Below, in pieces: positions 34,105 through 45,574 of a stretch of DNA of 64,000 nt (position 1 is its first letter; each line of letters begins with the position of its first letter). A program made the position numbers and the translations under genes. The notes under the pieces were generated by a model. It worked only from the letters and a program-made list of their open reading frames with translations, made no database searches and was not told the origin of the DNA. Source of the DNA: an uncultured Pseudomonadales bacterium (lineage in GTDB: Bacteria > Pseudomonadota > Gammaproteobacteria > Pseudomonadales > Azotimanducaceae); NCBI GenBank assembly GCA_958296165.1, contig OY282447.1, positions 4,129,154 through 4,193,153 of the forward strand, in the 5' to 3' direction.

Positions 34105-35179
34105 GCGCGCTCCTTCTCGAAGTCGGCCATGTAGTCGATCAGCGCGTCCACCGCGGCTTCGCTCACGGCGTTGTAAAGGCTTGCGCGCATGCCGCCGACG
34201 CTGCGATGGCCTTTGAGGTTAGCGAGCCGTCGTTGCTTCGCACCAGCTAGAAACTCGGCGTCAAGCGCCGGGTCGGCGAGCGTGAAGGGCACGTTCATGA
34301 TGGAGCGATCTTGGACCGCTACCGGAGCGGTGTACAAACTGCTGGCGTCGATGGCGGCGTACAGCTTGGCCGCCTTGCGGCGGTTGATTGTCTCGATGGC
34401 CGCTACGCCGCCGCTGTCTTTCAGCCAGCGCAGCACCAGCCCGGCGAGGTACCAAGCGTAGGTGGGGGGCGTGTTGAACATCGAGCCGTGCTCGGCTTGC
34501 ACGGCGTAGTCGAAAATGCGTGGCGTGCCGGGCCGCGCTCGGCCGAGCAGCTCCTTGTGGATGACGACCACGCAAAGGCCGGCCGGGCCGATGTTCTTTT
34601 GCGCCCCGGCGTAGATGACGCCGAAGCGGCCGACGTCGATGACCCGCGACAGTAACTCGGAAGACATGTCCGCCACCAACGGCGACGGCGTTGCGGGGAA
34701 GTCGTGGAACTGCACACCGCCGATGGTCTCGTTGGCGACGATGTGGCAGTACGCCGCGCCGGGCATGAGCTGCCAGGTGTGCCTTGCCGGGATGCAGGTG
34801 AAGTCGGCGTCGGCCGAAGATGCGGCGATGTTGACGTTGGCCAGCCGCGCAGCCTCGGCGATGGCCTTGCTGCCCCAGGCGCCGGTGTGGATGTAGTCCA
34901 CTGTGTCCTCGGCTTGGCACAGATTTAAGGGCAGCATCGCAAATTGCATCGAGGCGCCGCCCTGCAGGAACAGCACTTCGTAGTCGTCGCTGATCGCCAG
35001 CAGCGTGCGCAGATCCGCCTCGGCGGCCTCCGCAATGGCTATGAACTCCTTGGAGCGGTGGCTCATCTCCATCACCGAGAGCCCCTGGCCTTGGTAGTCC
35101 AGCAACTCGGCGCGAGCTTGTTCGAGCACGGCGTCCGGCAACGCCGCCGGCCCCGGCGAGAAGTTGAAAGCTCGGCCCA

Positions 35180-35180
<1 letters not shown>
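34101..35180 (-). CDS. serC: Phosphoserine aminotransferase
   Basis: PLP enzyme of 359 residues for serine and pyridoxine biosynthesis. Diagnostic stretches are FNFSPGPAALPDAVLEQA, VMEMSHRSKEF, FLQGGASMQFAMLPLNL, HTGAWGSKAI and the PLP lysine in YAGAQKNIGPAG, plus NTPPTYAWYLAGLVLRWL. Its ATG shares one base with the gyrA stop (TGATG), so translation is coupled. Confidence 0.95.
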
Positions 35181-37837
<2,657 letters not shown>

Positions 37838-38023
37838 GGGCGCTCAGCGCTCGTTGGGGCAGGCGCAGAAGTCTAGCACGGTCGTTAGTAACTCGCCTAT
37901 GCCGACTTGCCTGGCGTGGGCGATGTGGTGGGCCGCAGGCGGTGGCGTCAGGCACCTTTGGGTGCTCGGCCGCGGGCCGCTCAGGCGCGTACTAGTGGCT
38001 GCGGGTGCCGCCGCCCACGCTCC

Positions 38024-38788
38024 CTAGGCGCCCTTCTTCCTCATCCGCCGCACATGTGCCGGCTCGCTGCGGTCCACCTCGAACGCGCCTGCTTTTTCAA
38101 GCAGATCGGAGAGTTTGGCGCAACCGTAGGTACGGGGGTCGAAATCTGGGCTGGCGGCGTGCAGATGGCTGCCGACTAGCCCCAACGGCACCCACTCCTC
38201 CTCCACCGTCCGCATGGCTTCGAGCACCAGCGGCACGACTTTGGACGGAGGCTGGATCTGGCGCGGCGTTGCCGGCTTGTCGGCCGCGTTAGCTGCGACG
38301 CCTTTGCCGGCTGTGGCGGTTGCGCTTGTTTTCGGCGTTGCGCCGTCGGCATCCTGGGCGAGGTTCTCCAGGAAGATGAAACGTCTGCACGCCTTGCGCA
38401 GCGATTCCGGAGTTCGCTCTTCGCCGATGCCGATCACTTCCAGCCCTTGTTCGCGAATGCGGCTTGCGAGGCGCGTGAAGTCGCTGTCCGAAGACACCAG
38501 CACGAAGCCATCCACATGGTGCGAGTGGAGCAGATCCATGGCATCGATCACCAAGGCGATGTCTGATGAGTTCTTGCCCTTCGTGTAGGCTGGCTGGTGG
38601 TGCGGTATCAAGGCGTGGTCTTGCAGGACGCTGCGCCAGGCGTTCAGCGTCGAAGACGCGAAATCGCCGTAGATGCGCCGCACGGTCGCATCGCCGAACG
38701 TCGCGATCTCCTTGAAGATGGCCACCGCCCACCTAGCGGCTACGTTGTCCGCGTCCACCAGCACGGCCAGGCGCTTGTTCTCAATCAC
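38024..38788 (-). CDS. NYN-domain ribonuclease-like protein with OST-HTH/LOTUS domain
   Basis: Protein of 254 residues. Residues ~5-145 form a NYN (PIN-like) domain with its acidic residues: LAVLVDADNVAARW, KNSSDIALVIDAMDLL and FVLVSSDSDFTRLASRI. After a low-complexity linker, residues ~180-245 match an OST-HTH (LOTUS) module (VVPLVLEAMRTVEEEWVPLG, FDPRTYGCAKLSDLLEKAG). NYN-LOTUS proteins are thought to bind and cut RNA. It has its own upstream region and no obvious partner. Confidence 0.85.
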   Translation of the reverse strand: MIENKRLAVLVDADNVAARWAVAIFKEIATFGDATVRRIYGDFASSTLNAWRSVLQDHALIPHHQPAYTKGKNSSDIALVIDAMDLLHSHHVDGFVLVSSDSDFTRLASRIREQGLEVIGIGEERTPESLRKACRRFIFLENLAQDADGATPKTSATATAGKGVAANAADKPATPRQIQPPSKVVPLVLEAMRTVEEEWVPLGLVGSHLHAASPDFDPRTYGCAKLSDLLEKAGAFEVDRSEPAHVRRMRKKGA

Positions 38789-39073
38789 GATTTGCCCTCC
38801 GACGCGAGCCCATCGTGCAATAGACTACCGCACCCCAGTGCATGACGTGCCTGCGCCGCAGCGGTCCCGTACTGTTGCGCTGGGCATGACCTTGGCGCGT
38901 CCGGCGAGCGGCAGTGCTGTGGGCTCGCCGCGCCCGCCGCGGTTCGGCTAGACGTGCTGGCTGTGCTCGCTGTGCTCCTTGACCGCTGCTCCTGCGGTGG
39001 CGACTCGGCTACAATCCAGCGACTACTCGAGCACGCCGGTACTGGAGCGCTTGCGCCGTGAACCCGCGACTTG

Positions 39074-39517
39074 ATGGAGACCGCTCGCGGCCTAACGGAA
39101 CTCAGCCCCCGGCGGCCTAGCCAGGCCAACCTTCGCCGCGCAGTCAGCACGGCCTACTACGCCGTGTTCCACTGCTTGGCTGGCGCCGCCGCCAACCTGC
39201 TGGTCGGCAAGCGCCGCGGCGCCGCGTGGCACAGGGTGTACCGCGCCCTCGAACACGGACGAGCAAAGAGCGCCTGCGGGCACAAGCAAGTGATGAAACG
39301 CTTCCAACCGGAGATCCAGTATTTCGCCGAAACGTTCGTCATCTTGCAGGACGCGCGGCATAGAGCGGACTACGCGCTTGAAGGCCGCTACTACAAGCTG
39401 GACGTCCTGGCCGACATTGACCAGGCCGAGAACGCCATCGCGCATTTCGAACAGACGGACATTCCGCATCGGCGCGACTTCGCCACCCATGTACTGTTTA
39501 GGCGGAGACCTTCGTAG
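39074..39517 (+). CDS. HEPN-domain protein
   Basis: Protein of about 147 residues matching the HEPN helical fold: QANLRRAVSTAYYAVFHCLA, then KRRGAAWHRVYRALEHG containing R-x4-H (R48-H53), the ribonuclease signature of HEPN toxins, and FVILQDARHRADYALEG. The start is ATG 39074 or TTG 39071; an in-frame stop lies just upstream. A small gene follows 49 nt later on the same strand. HEPN proteins frequently form toxin-antitoxin or abortive-infection modules, but the usual nucleotidyltransferase (MNT) partner is not obvious here. Confidence 0.75.
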   Translation: METARGLTELSPRRPSQANLRRAVSTAYYAVFHCLAGAAANLLVGKRRGAAWHRVYRALEHGRAKSACGHKQVMKRFQPEIQYFAETFVILQDARHRADYALEGRYYKLDVLADIDQAENAIAHFEQTDIPHRRDFATHVLFRRRPS

Positions 39518-39566
39518 GCGCTTGCGCACTGGCCCGTCCCAAGCCCGCACAAGAAGGTTTTTTCAC

Positions 39567-39863
39567 ATGAACGAGCAAACGATCCGCGATATTGCCGAGA
39601 CGGCCTTCAAGGCCCGCTTTGCCGACGTCAAGGTCGTCAGAGTCAACGTAAGGCCCCGCTTCGACCACGACGATGACCCAGTGGTGGACGTGAACATCAT
39701 CTACGACGGCAAGTACGAGCAGTTGAATCCAGCCGGCCTGCTGCGCGTCCGTTCGGAGGTCGTCACCAAGACATGGCGGCAGGTGGAGGACGACCTCGGC
39801 TTTCCGCTGGTGCACTTCATCGCCAAGTCCGACATCGGTCGGCGCGACCCGGCGACGATTTGA
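39567..39863 (+). CDS. Small conserved protein downstream of the HEPN gene
   Basis: Protein of 98 residues: NEQTIRDIAETAFKARFADV, VRVNVRPRFDHDDDPVVDVN, then IIYDGKYEQLNPAGLLRVRS and VEDDLGFPLVHFIAKSD. ATG 39567 has AGAAGG at a suitable distance, and the frame upstream of it is HEPN read-through. I do not recognise a named family. The pattern of acidic residues next to VVDVNIIYDG recalls a reduced nucleotidyltransferase core (hGS...DxD), but the Gly-Ser step is missing. The position suggests it is the antitoxin or accessory partner of the HEPN protein. Confidence 0.6.
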   Translation: MNEQTIRDIAETAFKARFADVKVVRVNVRPRFDHDDDPVVDVNIIYDGKYEQLNPAGLLRVRSEVVTKTWRQVEDDLGFPLVHFIAKSDIGRRDPATI

Positions 39864-39897
39864 CGCACTCGCTTTGAGAGAGACCACCACATGCACT

Positions 39898-40723
39898 AGG
39901 GCGTGTTGACGCTAGTTGTGTTATGGTTCGTGCGGCTAAGACGACAAGGAAGTTGTTATGGAAATCACGGAATCGCAGTTTGCAAAGATCGAACCCATAC
40001 TGCCGCGGCAGCGTGGGAACGTGAAGCACGACAGCCGGACGCTGCTGAACGGGATGCTGTACGTGCTGGAGAACGGTTGCAAGTGGCGCGCTCTGCCGGA
40101 GCGGTTCGGGCCGTGGAACTCGGTGTACCGTCGGTGCCGGCGGTGGGCGGAGAAGGGCGTGCTGGCGGGTGTTTTCGCGGAGTTGCGCGAGATGGGCGTG
40201 ATCGGCGGCCAGGGGGCGACGGTGTCGCTGGACAGCACGCTGGTGAAGGTGCATCCGGACGGCACGGGGGCGCTCAAAAAAACGGTGCGCAATGCATCGG
40301 CAAGTCGCGTGGAGGGTGGACGACGAAGATCCACATGATTGCTGCGGACGCGCGCACGGCGGTGAGCTTCTCGCTGTCGGCGGGACACGCCGGCGACGCG
40401 CCGGAGGGGCGGAAGCTGCTGGCGGCGACGCCGCTGACGGCGGAGAACGTGACGATGGACAAGGCCTGCGAGGGCGACGACACGCGCGGCCTGGTGGCGG
40501 AACTCGGCGCATCGCCGGTGGTTCCGCCGAAAAGCAATCGCAAGGAGCCTTGGGACTTCGACAAGGGGATTTACAGGCTTCGCAACGAAGTGGAGCGCCT
40601 GTTCAGGGTGCTGAAAGGGTTCCGGCGGATATTCACGCGGTACGACAAACTGGATGTTGTTTTCGTTTCCTTCATTTATCTGGCGCTCGTCGTTGACGCG
40701 CTGCGGTAGAGTCAACACGCCCT
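39898..40723 (+). mobile_element. IS5-family element upstream of mtaD
   Basis: The perfect repeats GGGCGTGTTGAC (from 39899) and GTCAACACGCCC (to 40722) are flanked by CTAG on both sides. It is about 826 bp, with one transposase in two frames. The ends differ by one base from the element at 27649-28510, although the transposases are clearly different proteins. It separates the HEPN pair from mtaD. Confidence 0.88.
39958..40709 (+). CDS. IS5-family transposase, two frames joined at an A7 run
   Basis: Frame one (39958 to about 40282) gives MEITESQFAKIEPILPRQRG, GCKWRALPERFGPWNSVYRR and VSLDSTLVKVHPDGTGALKK (first Asp). Frame two continues KNGAQCIGKSRGGWTTKIHM, MDKACEGDDTRGLVAELG (second Asp), VVPPKSNRKEPWD and LRNEVERLFRVLKGFRRIFT (Glu). 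The join coincides with seven consecutive A at 40276-40282, a classic slippage site, so a full-length transposase by programmed frameshift is likely. The DDE triad is intact. Confidence 0.87.
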
Positions 40724-40788
40724 AGGCGGTCGGCGCCGCGAAGCGCTTCCCGCAATGGTCATGCAGCCTTGTAGAGCGGCGCGGCCGC

Positions 40789-40794
40789 TATACT
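40789..40794 (+). promoter_or_regulatory. -10 element directly before mtaD
   Basis: TATACT ends 6 nt before the ATG of mtaD, so transcription would begin at or next to the A of the start codon. That would give a leaderless mRNA; no ribosome-binding site is visible. A -35-like TTGTAG lies 14 nt upstream, which is shorter than optimal. The native region further upstream begins at the IS5-family element. Confidence 0.45.
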
Positions 40795-40800
40795 CTGGCG

Positions 40801-42156
40801 ATGGACGCGACCACCGCCGACTTGCCCGCCGTTGATGCCGCCGCGCCAGCGGACCTGCTGCTCGTACCGCACACGCTGCTGCCCGTAGCGCCGGCAGATG
40901 GCGTCCTCGAAGGCATGGCCGTGGCCGTGCGCGGCACGAACATCGTCGATCTAGCGCCTAGCGGCGAAATCACTGCTCGATACCCCGGCGTGCCACGCTT
41001 GGAACTCGACCATCACTTGTTGATGCCGGGCTTGGTCAATGCGCACGGCCACTTGGCGATGACGCTGTTGCGCGGTTTGGGCGAGTCGGAAGCGCTCGAC
41101 GTCTGGCTCGAAGACACGATCTGGCCATTGGAAGGGCGCTGGGTGGACGCCGCGTTCGTGCGCGACGGCGTGCGCCTGGCCATTGCGGAGATGGTGGCAT
41201 CGGGCACCACCACCGCCGCCGACATGTACTACTTCCCGGAGACCACGGCGGAAACCTGCCGCGAAGCGGGCTTTCGCCTGCAGTCCGCGTTTCCGATCAT
41301 CGAGATGGCCAACGCCTATGCCAAGGACGTCGACGATTGCTTCGCCAAGGGCCTGGCGCTGCACGACCGCTTCCGCGACGACGACTTGGTCACCACCTGC
41401 TTCGGGCCTCATTCGGCCTACACCGTGGGGCGCAAGAGCTTGGAACGCGTTGCGATGCTGGCCAACGAATTGGACGCCAGCACGCATATCCACTTGCATG
41501 AAACCGCCAGCGAAGTCGCGGCTGCCAGAGCGGCCTGCGGCACCACCTGGCTGCGGCTCTTGGACGCCATCGGCCTGCTCAATGAGAACCTGCAAGCGGT
41601 CCACATGACGTCCGTTAGCGGCGACGAAATCCAACTGGTGGCGGAACGCGGCGTGCGCGTGGTGCATTGCCCGCATTCGAACATGAAGCTTGCAAGCGGC
41701 GTGTGCCCGGTCGGCAAGTTCCTCGCCGCCGATGCAACGGTGGCGCTCGGCACCGACGGCGCTGCGTCCAACAACGGCCTGGATATGTTCGCCGAAGCGC
41801 GTCTGGCGGCGCTCCTTGCCAAGAGCGCGAACGCGGACCCCACCGCGGCGCCGGCGGCGCGGATGGTGGCGATGGCGACTATGGGCGGAGCCCAGGCGCT
41901 TGGTCTTGAAGACCGCATCGGCAGCGTTGAAGTGGGCAAACGCGCCGATCTGATCGCCGTCGACCTGCACCACCCGGCCATGCAGCCATTGCACGATGCG
42001 CACGCGCAACTGATACACGCGAGCACCGGGCCGCGCGTGACGCACACATTCATAGGCGGGCGCTGCTTGTACGCGAATGGCCGGTGGACGACGCTGGACA
42101 TCGACGAGACGCTGGCCCGGGCCGCGCTGTGGCGCGACCGGCTGCGCGGCGTGTAG
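40801..42156 (+). CDS. mtaD: 5'-methylthioadenosine/S-adenosylhomocysteine deaminase-like amidohydrolase
   Basis: TRZ/ATZ-family amidohydrolase of 451 residues. Metal and active-site motifs are LMPGLVNAHGHLAMTLLRGL (HxH), HIHLHETASE (His and Glu), AVHMTSV (His) and LGTDGAASNN (Asp). This combination and the location directly before ubiG match MtaD, which deaminates methylthioadenosine to methylthioinosine in pseudomonads. Guanine or cytosine-type substrates are less likely. It forms a co-directional run with ubiG and an SDR gene. Confidence 0.85.
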   Translation: MDATTADLPAVDAAAPADLLLVPHTLLPVAPADGVLEGMAVAVRGTNIVDLAPSGEITARYPGVPRLELDHHLLMPGLVNAHGHLAMTLLRGLGESEALDVWLEDTIWPLEGRWVDAAFVRDGVRLAIAEMVASGTTTAADMYYFPETTAETCREAGFRLQSAFPIIEMANAYAKDVDDCFAKGLALHDRFRDDDLVTTCFGPHSAYTVGRKSLERVAMLANELDASTHIHLHETASEVAAARAACGTTWLRLLDAIGLLNENLQAVHMTSVSGDEIQLVAERGVRVVHCPHSNMKLASGVCPVGKFLAADATVALGTDGAASNNGLDMFAEARLAALLAKSANADPTAAPAARMVAMATMGGAQALGLEDRIGSVEVGKRADLIAVDLHHPAMQPLHDAHAQLIHASTGPRVTHTFIGGRCLYANGRWTTLDIDETLARAALWRDRLRGV

Positions 42157-42187
42157 GGTGGGGCGTGGTGGAGCGCGTAAGGTGCAG

Positions 42188-42895
42188 ATGAGCAACGTAG
42201 ACCGGCGCGAGGTCGCCAAGTTCGAGTCCTTGGCGCAGCGCTGGTGGGATGTGGACGGCGACTTCAAACCGCTGCACGACATGAACCGCCCGCGCGTCGA
42301 TTACATGCGCGCCCGCTGTGCCATCGAAGGCGCTCGGATTCTGGACGCTGGCTGCGGCGGCGGACTGCTCACCGAGGCGCTGGCTGCACTCGGCGGCAAC
42401 GTGACCGGCATCGATGCGGGTGAAGCGCCGCTTGCGGTGGCGAGGCAACATGCCGCCGAGCATGGTTTCGCGGAGCGCATCGAATATGTTGCGGCCACGC
42501 CGGAGTCCTTTCTTGCGACCTCGCCCGGCACCTTCAAGGTAGTCGCTTGCCTGGAAATGCTGGAGCATGTTCCCGATGTGCGATCCACAGTTTGTGCTCT
42601 CGCGCAGTTGACCGCGGCCGGCGGCGATGTGTTCTTCTCCACCATCAATCGCACGGCCAAGGCATTCGCGCTTGCCATCGTCGGCGCCGAGTATCTGCTC
42701 AACATCCTGCCGAAGGGCACGCATGCCTACGAGAATCTGATTCGCCCATCCGAACTCGCCAGCGCGTGCCGCAGCGCTGGTTTGCAGGTGGCGGACGTCG
42801 TCGGCGTGCGCTACAACCCCTTCACCCGCCGCTGCACTCTCAGCAGCGACGTGAGCGTGAACTACCTGCTGCACGCGAAGAAACTCAGCGGATGA
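42188..42895 (+). CDS. ubiG: Ubiquinone biosynthesis O-methyltransferase
   Basis: SAM-dependent methyltransferase of 235 residues catalysing both O-methylations of ubiquinone synthesis. Seen are EVAKFESLAQRWWDVDGDFK, PLHDMNRPRVDYM, SAM motif I ILDAGCGGGLLTEALA, LEMLEHVPD, FFSTINRTAKAF, KGTHAYENLIRPSEL and VNYLL. ATG 42188 with AAGG upstream is chosen over the longer open frame. The stop overlaps the next start (ATGA). Confidence 0.93.
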   Translation: MSNVDRREVAKFESLAQRWWDVDGDFKPLHDMNRPRVDYMRARCAIEGARILDAGCGGGLLTEALAALGGNVTGIDAGEAPLAVARQHAAEHGFAERIEYVAATPESFLATSPGTFKVVACLEMLEHVPDVRSTVCALAQLTAAGGDVFFSTINRTAKAFALAIVGAEYLLNILPKGTHAYENLIRPSELASACRSAGLQVADVVGVRYNPFTRRCTLSSDVSVNYLLHAKKLSG

Positions 42896-43644
42896 ACGGC
42901 CCGGCGGCGGACCTGCTTGCTGGCCGAGTAGTTCTGGTGACGGGCGCCGGCGACGGTATCGGCCGCGTCGCTGCCTTGTCTTACGCCCAGCACGGCGCCG
43001 ATGTGGTGTTGCTCGGCCGTACGCGCAGCAAGCTCGAAGCGGTGTTCGATGCCATCAAGGCGAACGGCAAGACGCAGCCGTTGATCGTGCCTGCCGATCT
43101 GCTGCATCTCGACGAAGCGGCAGCGGATGCGTTCGCGGCGGGTGTGCGCGACGAGTACGGCCGCTTGGACGGCGTCTTGCACAACGCCGGCATTCTGGGG
43201 CGACGCACGTTGCTCGTGCATTATCCGGTGCAGGCATGGTTCGACGTCATGCAGGCGAACGTCAACGCCGCGTTCCTGCTCACCCGGGCGCTGCTGCCGC
43301 TCTTGAACGAAGCGGACGACGCCTCGATCGTGTTCACGTCGTCCGGTGTCGGTCGGCGGGGGCGGGCCTATTGGGGTGCCTACGCGGTGTCCAAGTTCGC
43401 GACCGAAGGCATGATGGAGACCCTTGCCGACGAAGTGGCCCAGACCGGCCGCATCCGGGTCAACTCGCTGAATCCGGGCGCCACGCGCACGGCCATGCGC
43501 GCGGCTGCCTATCCCACCGAAGATCCGAACGAGCTGCCGAGCCCGCAGCAGCACATGGCGTTGTATCTCTACTTGATGGGGCCGGACTCGAAGGGCGTGA
43601 ACGGCCAGCGCTTCGATGCGGCTACGTGGCCAGGAAGCCCTTGA
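42892..43644 (+). CDS. YciK-family SDR oxidoreductase
   Basis: Short-chain dehydrogenase of 250 residues with TGAGDGIGR, HNAGILG, SSGVGRRGRAYWGAYAVSK (catalytic Ser and YxxxK) and NPGATRTAMRA. The last two features are typical of the YciK group found after ubiG and mupP in pseudomonads. Here mupP/gph is missing and yciK follows ubiG directly with a 4-nt overlap. Its 3' end overlaps the convergent hydrolase gene by 23 nt. The physiological substrate is not known. Confidence 0.85.
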   Translation: MNGPAADLLAGRVVLVTGAGDGIGRVAALSYAQHGADVVLLGRTRSKLEAVFDAIKANGKTQPLIVPADLLHLDEAAADAFAAGVRDEYGRLDGVLHNAGILGRRTLLVHYPVQAWFDVMQANVNAAFLLTRALLPLLNEADDASIVFTSSGVGRRGRAYWGAYAVSKFATEGMMETLADEVAQTGRIRVNSLNPGATRTAMRAAAYPTEDPNELPSPQQHMALYLYLMGPDSKGVNGQRFDAATWPGSP

Positions 43645-44503
43645 GCGTGTCGAGGAAGCTCGCCAGCTGATCGTGATGCACCCAGTGGCCGGCGTCATCC
43701 ACGGCCACGGAACGGGCGTTGTGGAAGTAGTCCAGCCGTCCGTCGTCCTTCGGGTCGGACGCCCAGGATTCAACGCCGTGGACGAGCAGCGTGGGGCAGG
43801 CGATGCGACGGTACAGGCCGAACGTCTGCCGCGCCGAGAGGCCCACGGGCGACCAAGCGCGCATGTAGTTGTCGAACTTCCAGCTATAGGTGCCGTCCTC
43901 GTTCTGATTGCTGCCGTGAATCGTCAAGTGGCGGGCCTGTTCTTCGGTGAGGTGAGGGTTGGCTTGCTGCATGCGTTGAAAGGCGTCCTCCAACGTGGCA
44001 TAGCGCTTGGGGATGCGGCCGGACAGCTGCCGCAAGTTCGCCACCCAGTCGCGCAGTCGTTCGTGGCCTGGCGCGGAGTCGTCCGCCACCGCCGGCGACA
44101 TGCCCATCCCTTCGATGGAGACCAGCTTGTGTACTTTTTCCGGGTATAGGCCGGTGTAGGCGAGCGATATTGAACCGCCCATGGAATGGCCGATTAGCAC
44201 GATGTCGTCGATGCCGGTCTGGCGCACCAGCTGGGCGATGTCGTAGACGTAGTCGATCGTGGTGTAGCCGCCGCCCACCAGCCATTGCGAATCGCCGTGG
44301 CCACGCAGGTCCGGGGCGATGATGTGGTAGTCGTGCTTGAGTTCCTGCGCCACCCAGTCCCAGTTGCGGCAATGATCCCTGCCGCCATGCACCAGCAGCA
44401 TGGCCGGCGCATCCTCGTTGCCCCAGTCCACATAGTGCAGGCGCAGGCGCTGCGAGAAGTAGATGTGCGACGTAGGCCCGCCCTTGAGCGATGCGCTGCG
44501 CAT
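43622..44503 (-). CDS. Alpha/beta hydrolase
   Basis: Protein of 293 residues with HGGRDHCRNWDW (oxyanion region), DLRGHGDSQW, nucleophile elbow VLIGHSMGG (Ser), late Asp in ESWASDPKDD and final His in DDAGHWVHHDQ. These suggest an esterase, lactonase or haloalkane-type hydrolase without a lipase lid. It lies 4 nt after the PLP-enzyme gene, in the same operon. The substrate is unknown. Confidence 0.85.
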   Translation of the reverse strand: MRSASLKGGPTSHIYFSQRLRLHYVDWGNEDAPAMLLVHGGRDHCRNWDWVAQELKHDYHIIAPDLRGHGDSQWLVGGGYTTIDYVYDIAQLVRQTGIDDIVLIGHSMGGSISLAYTGLYPEKVHKLVSIEGMGMSPAVADDSAPGHERLRDWVANLRQLSGRIPKRYATLEDAFQRMQQANPHLTEEQARHLTIHGSNQNEDGTYSWKFDNYMRAWSPVGLSARQTFGLYRRIACPTLLVHGVESWASDPKDDGRLDYFHNARSVAVDDAGHWVHHDQLASFLDTLKGFLAT

Positions 44504-44507
44504 GGCG

Positions 44508-45512
44508 CTAGCGCCGGGTCCGGCCGGGCTGCGGCGCAGGTACTTGCGGGGTTTCGCCGTTCAACACTTGGCGCATGACCTCCATATCGATGTTGCCGCC
44601 GGACAGTATCACGGCGGCTCGACGCCCGCGCAGCCGTTCTCGCTCCTGGATCAGCGCCGCCAAGGCGGCTGCGCCGGCGCCTTCTGCGATGTTGTGGGTC
44701 GCCGTGTAGTAGAGGCGAATCGCGTCTGCGATCTCGTCTTCGGCGACCGCAACCATGCGCGCCACGCCGGCGTTGACGATCGCCACCGCGTCGGGGTGCG
44801 GATCGCGGCAGGCCATGCCGTCGGCGAAGGTATGCGCTGTAGGAGTAGACACTGGCCGCGCCGCGTCGAACGACAGCGCGTACGCCGGTGCATTGCTGGC
44901 GACCACGCCGACGATCTCCGTCTTGAGGCGCAGCAGATCGCGCACCGTGATGAGGCCGCAGATGCCGGAGCCCATGCCAATGGGGGCGTAGACGGCGTCC
45001 AGTTTGCCGTGGCCGGCAAACAGCTCGTGCGCGTAGGTGGCCACGCCGCGCACGAGGTCGCGGTGGAATGAAGGCACCAAGTGAAAGCCGCGTTCGCGCT
45101 GAATGGCGGCGGCGTGGGAGCGGCTCTCGTCGAAATCCTTGCCGAACACGACCAGTTCGGCGCCGAGCGCCTGCATGGCGGCGTTCTTCTCCGTCGAATT
45201 GCCTTCTGGTACGACGACGACGCAGGGTATGTCGTACCGCCTTGCGGCCAAGGCCACCGACTGGCCATGGTTGCCGCGGGTGGCGGCGACGAGGCCGGCC
45301 GGTCGCTCGGCGGCACGGTGCAACTGATCTAGGTAGACGATGCCGCCGCGTATCTTGAAGGCGCCGACGGGCGTGTGGTTCTCGTGCTTGACGATCAGAT
45401 CAACGCCCAGATGCCTGTTCAGCAAGGGCCAGCCGTAGGCCGGTGTCGGCGCCATCAGGCCTCGCACGACGGCCATTGCGTCGCCAAGTTCGTCCAAGTT
45501 GAAGAGCGTCAT
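44508..45512 (-). CDS. PLP-dependent threonine dehydratase-like enzyme
   Basis: Fold type II PLP enzyme of about 334 residues. The PLP lysine lies in VGAFKIRGG, the substrate Asn loop is ATRGNHGQSVALAAR, the phosphate-binding loop is APIGMGSGICG, and ILSGGNID is near the C-terminus. There is no ACT regulatory domain, so it resembles catabolic threonine/serine dehydratases or EutB-like enzymes. ATG 45512 is preferred over TTG 45539; neither has a strong ribosome-binding site. It shares a strand with the downstream hydrolase and the upstream dehydratase. Confidence 0.82.
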   Translation of the reverse strand: MTLFNLDELGDAMAVVRGLMAPTPAYGWPLLNRHLGVDLIVKHENHTPVGAFKIRGGIVYLDQLHRAAERPAGLVAATRGNHGQSVALAARRYDIPCVVVVPEGNSTEKNAAMQALGAELVVFGKDFDESRSHAAAIQRERGFHLVPSFHRDLVRGVATYAHELFAGHGKLDAVYAPIGMGSGICGLITVRDLLRLKTEIVGVVASNAPAYALSFDAARPVSTPTAHTFADGMACRDPHPDAVAIVNAGVARMVAVAEDEIADAIRLYYTATHNIAEGAGAAALAALIQERERLRGRRAAVILSGGNIDMEVMRQVLNGETPQVPAPQPGRTRR

Positions 45513-45574
45513 CCGAACGCGGCTCTGGAAATCCCGCAATCTGCCTTCGGTGGCTGCGCCGATGCGCAGCCGCC

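Noticed and set aside
40951-42282. 443-residue antisense frame over mtaD
   Set aside because: mtaD has all amidohydrolase motifs; the antisense frame has none.
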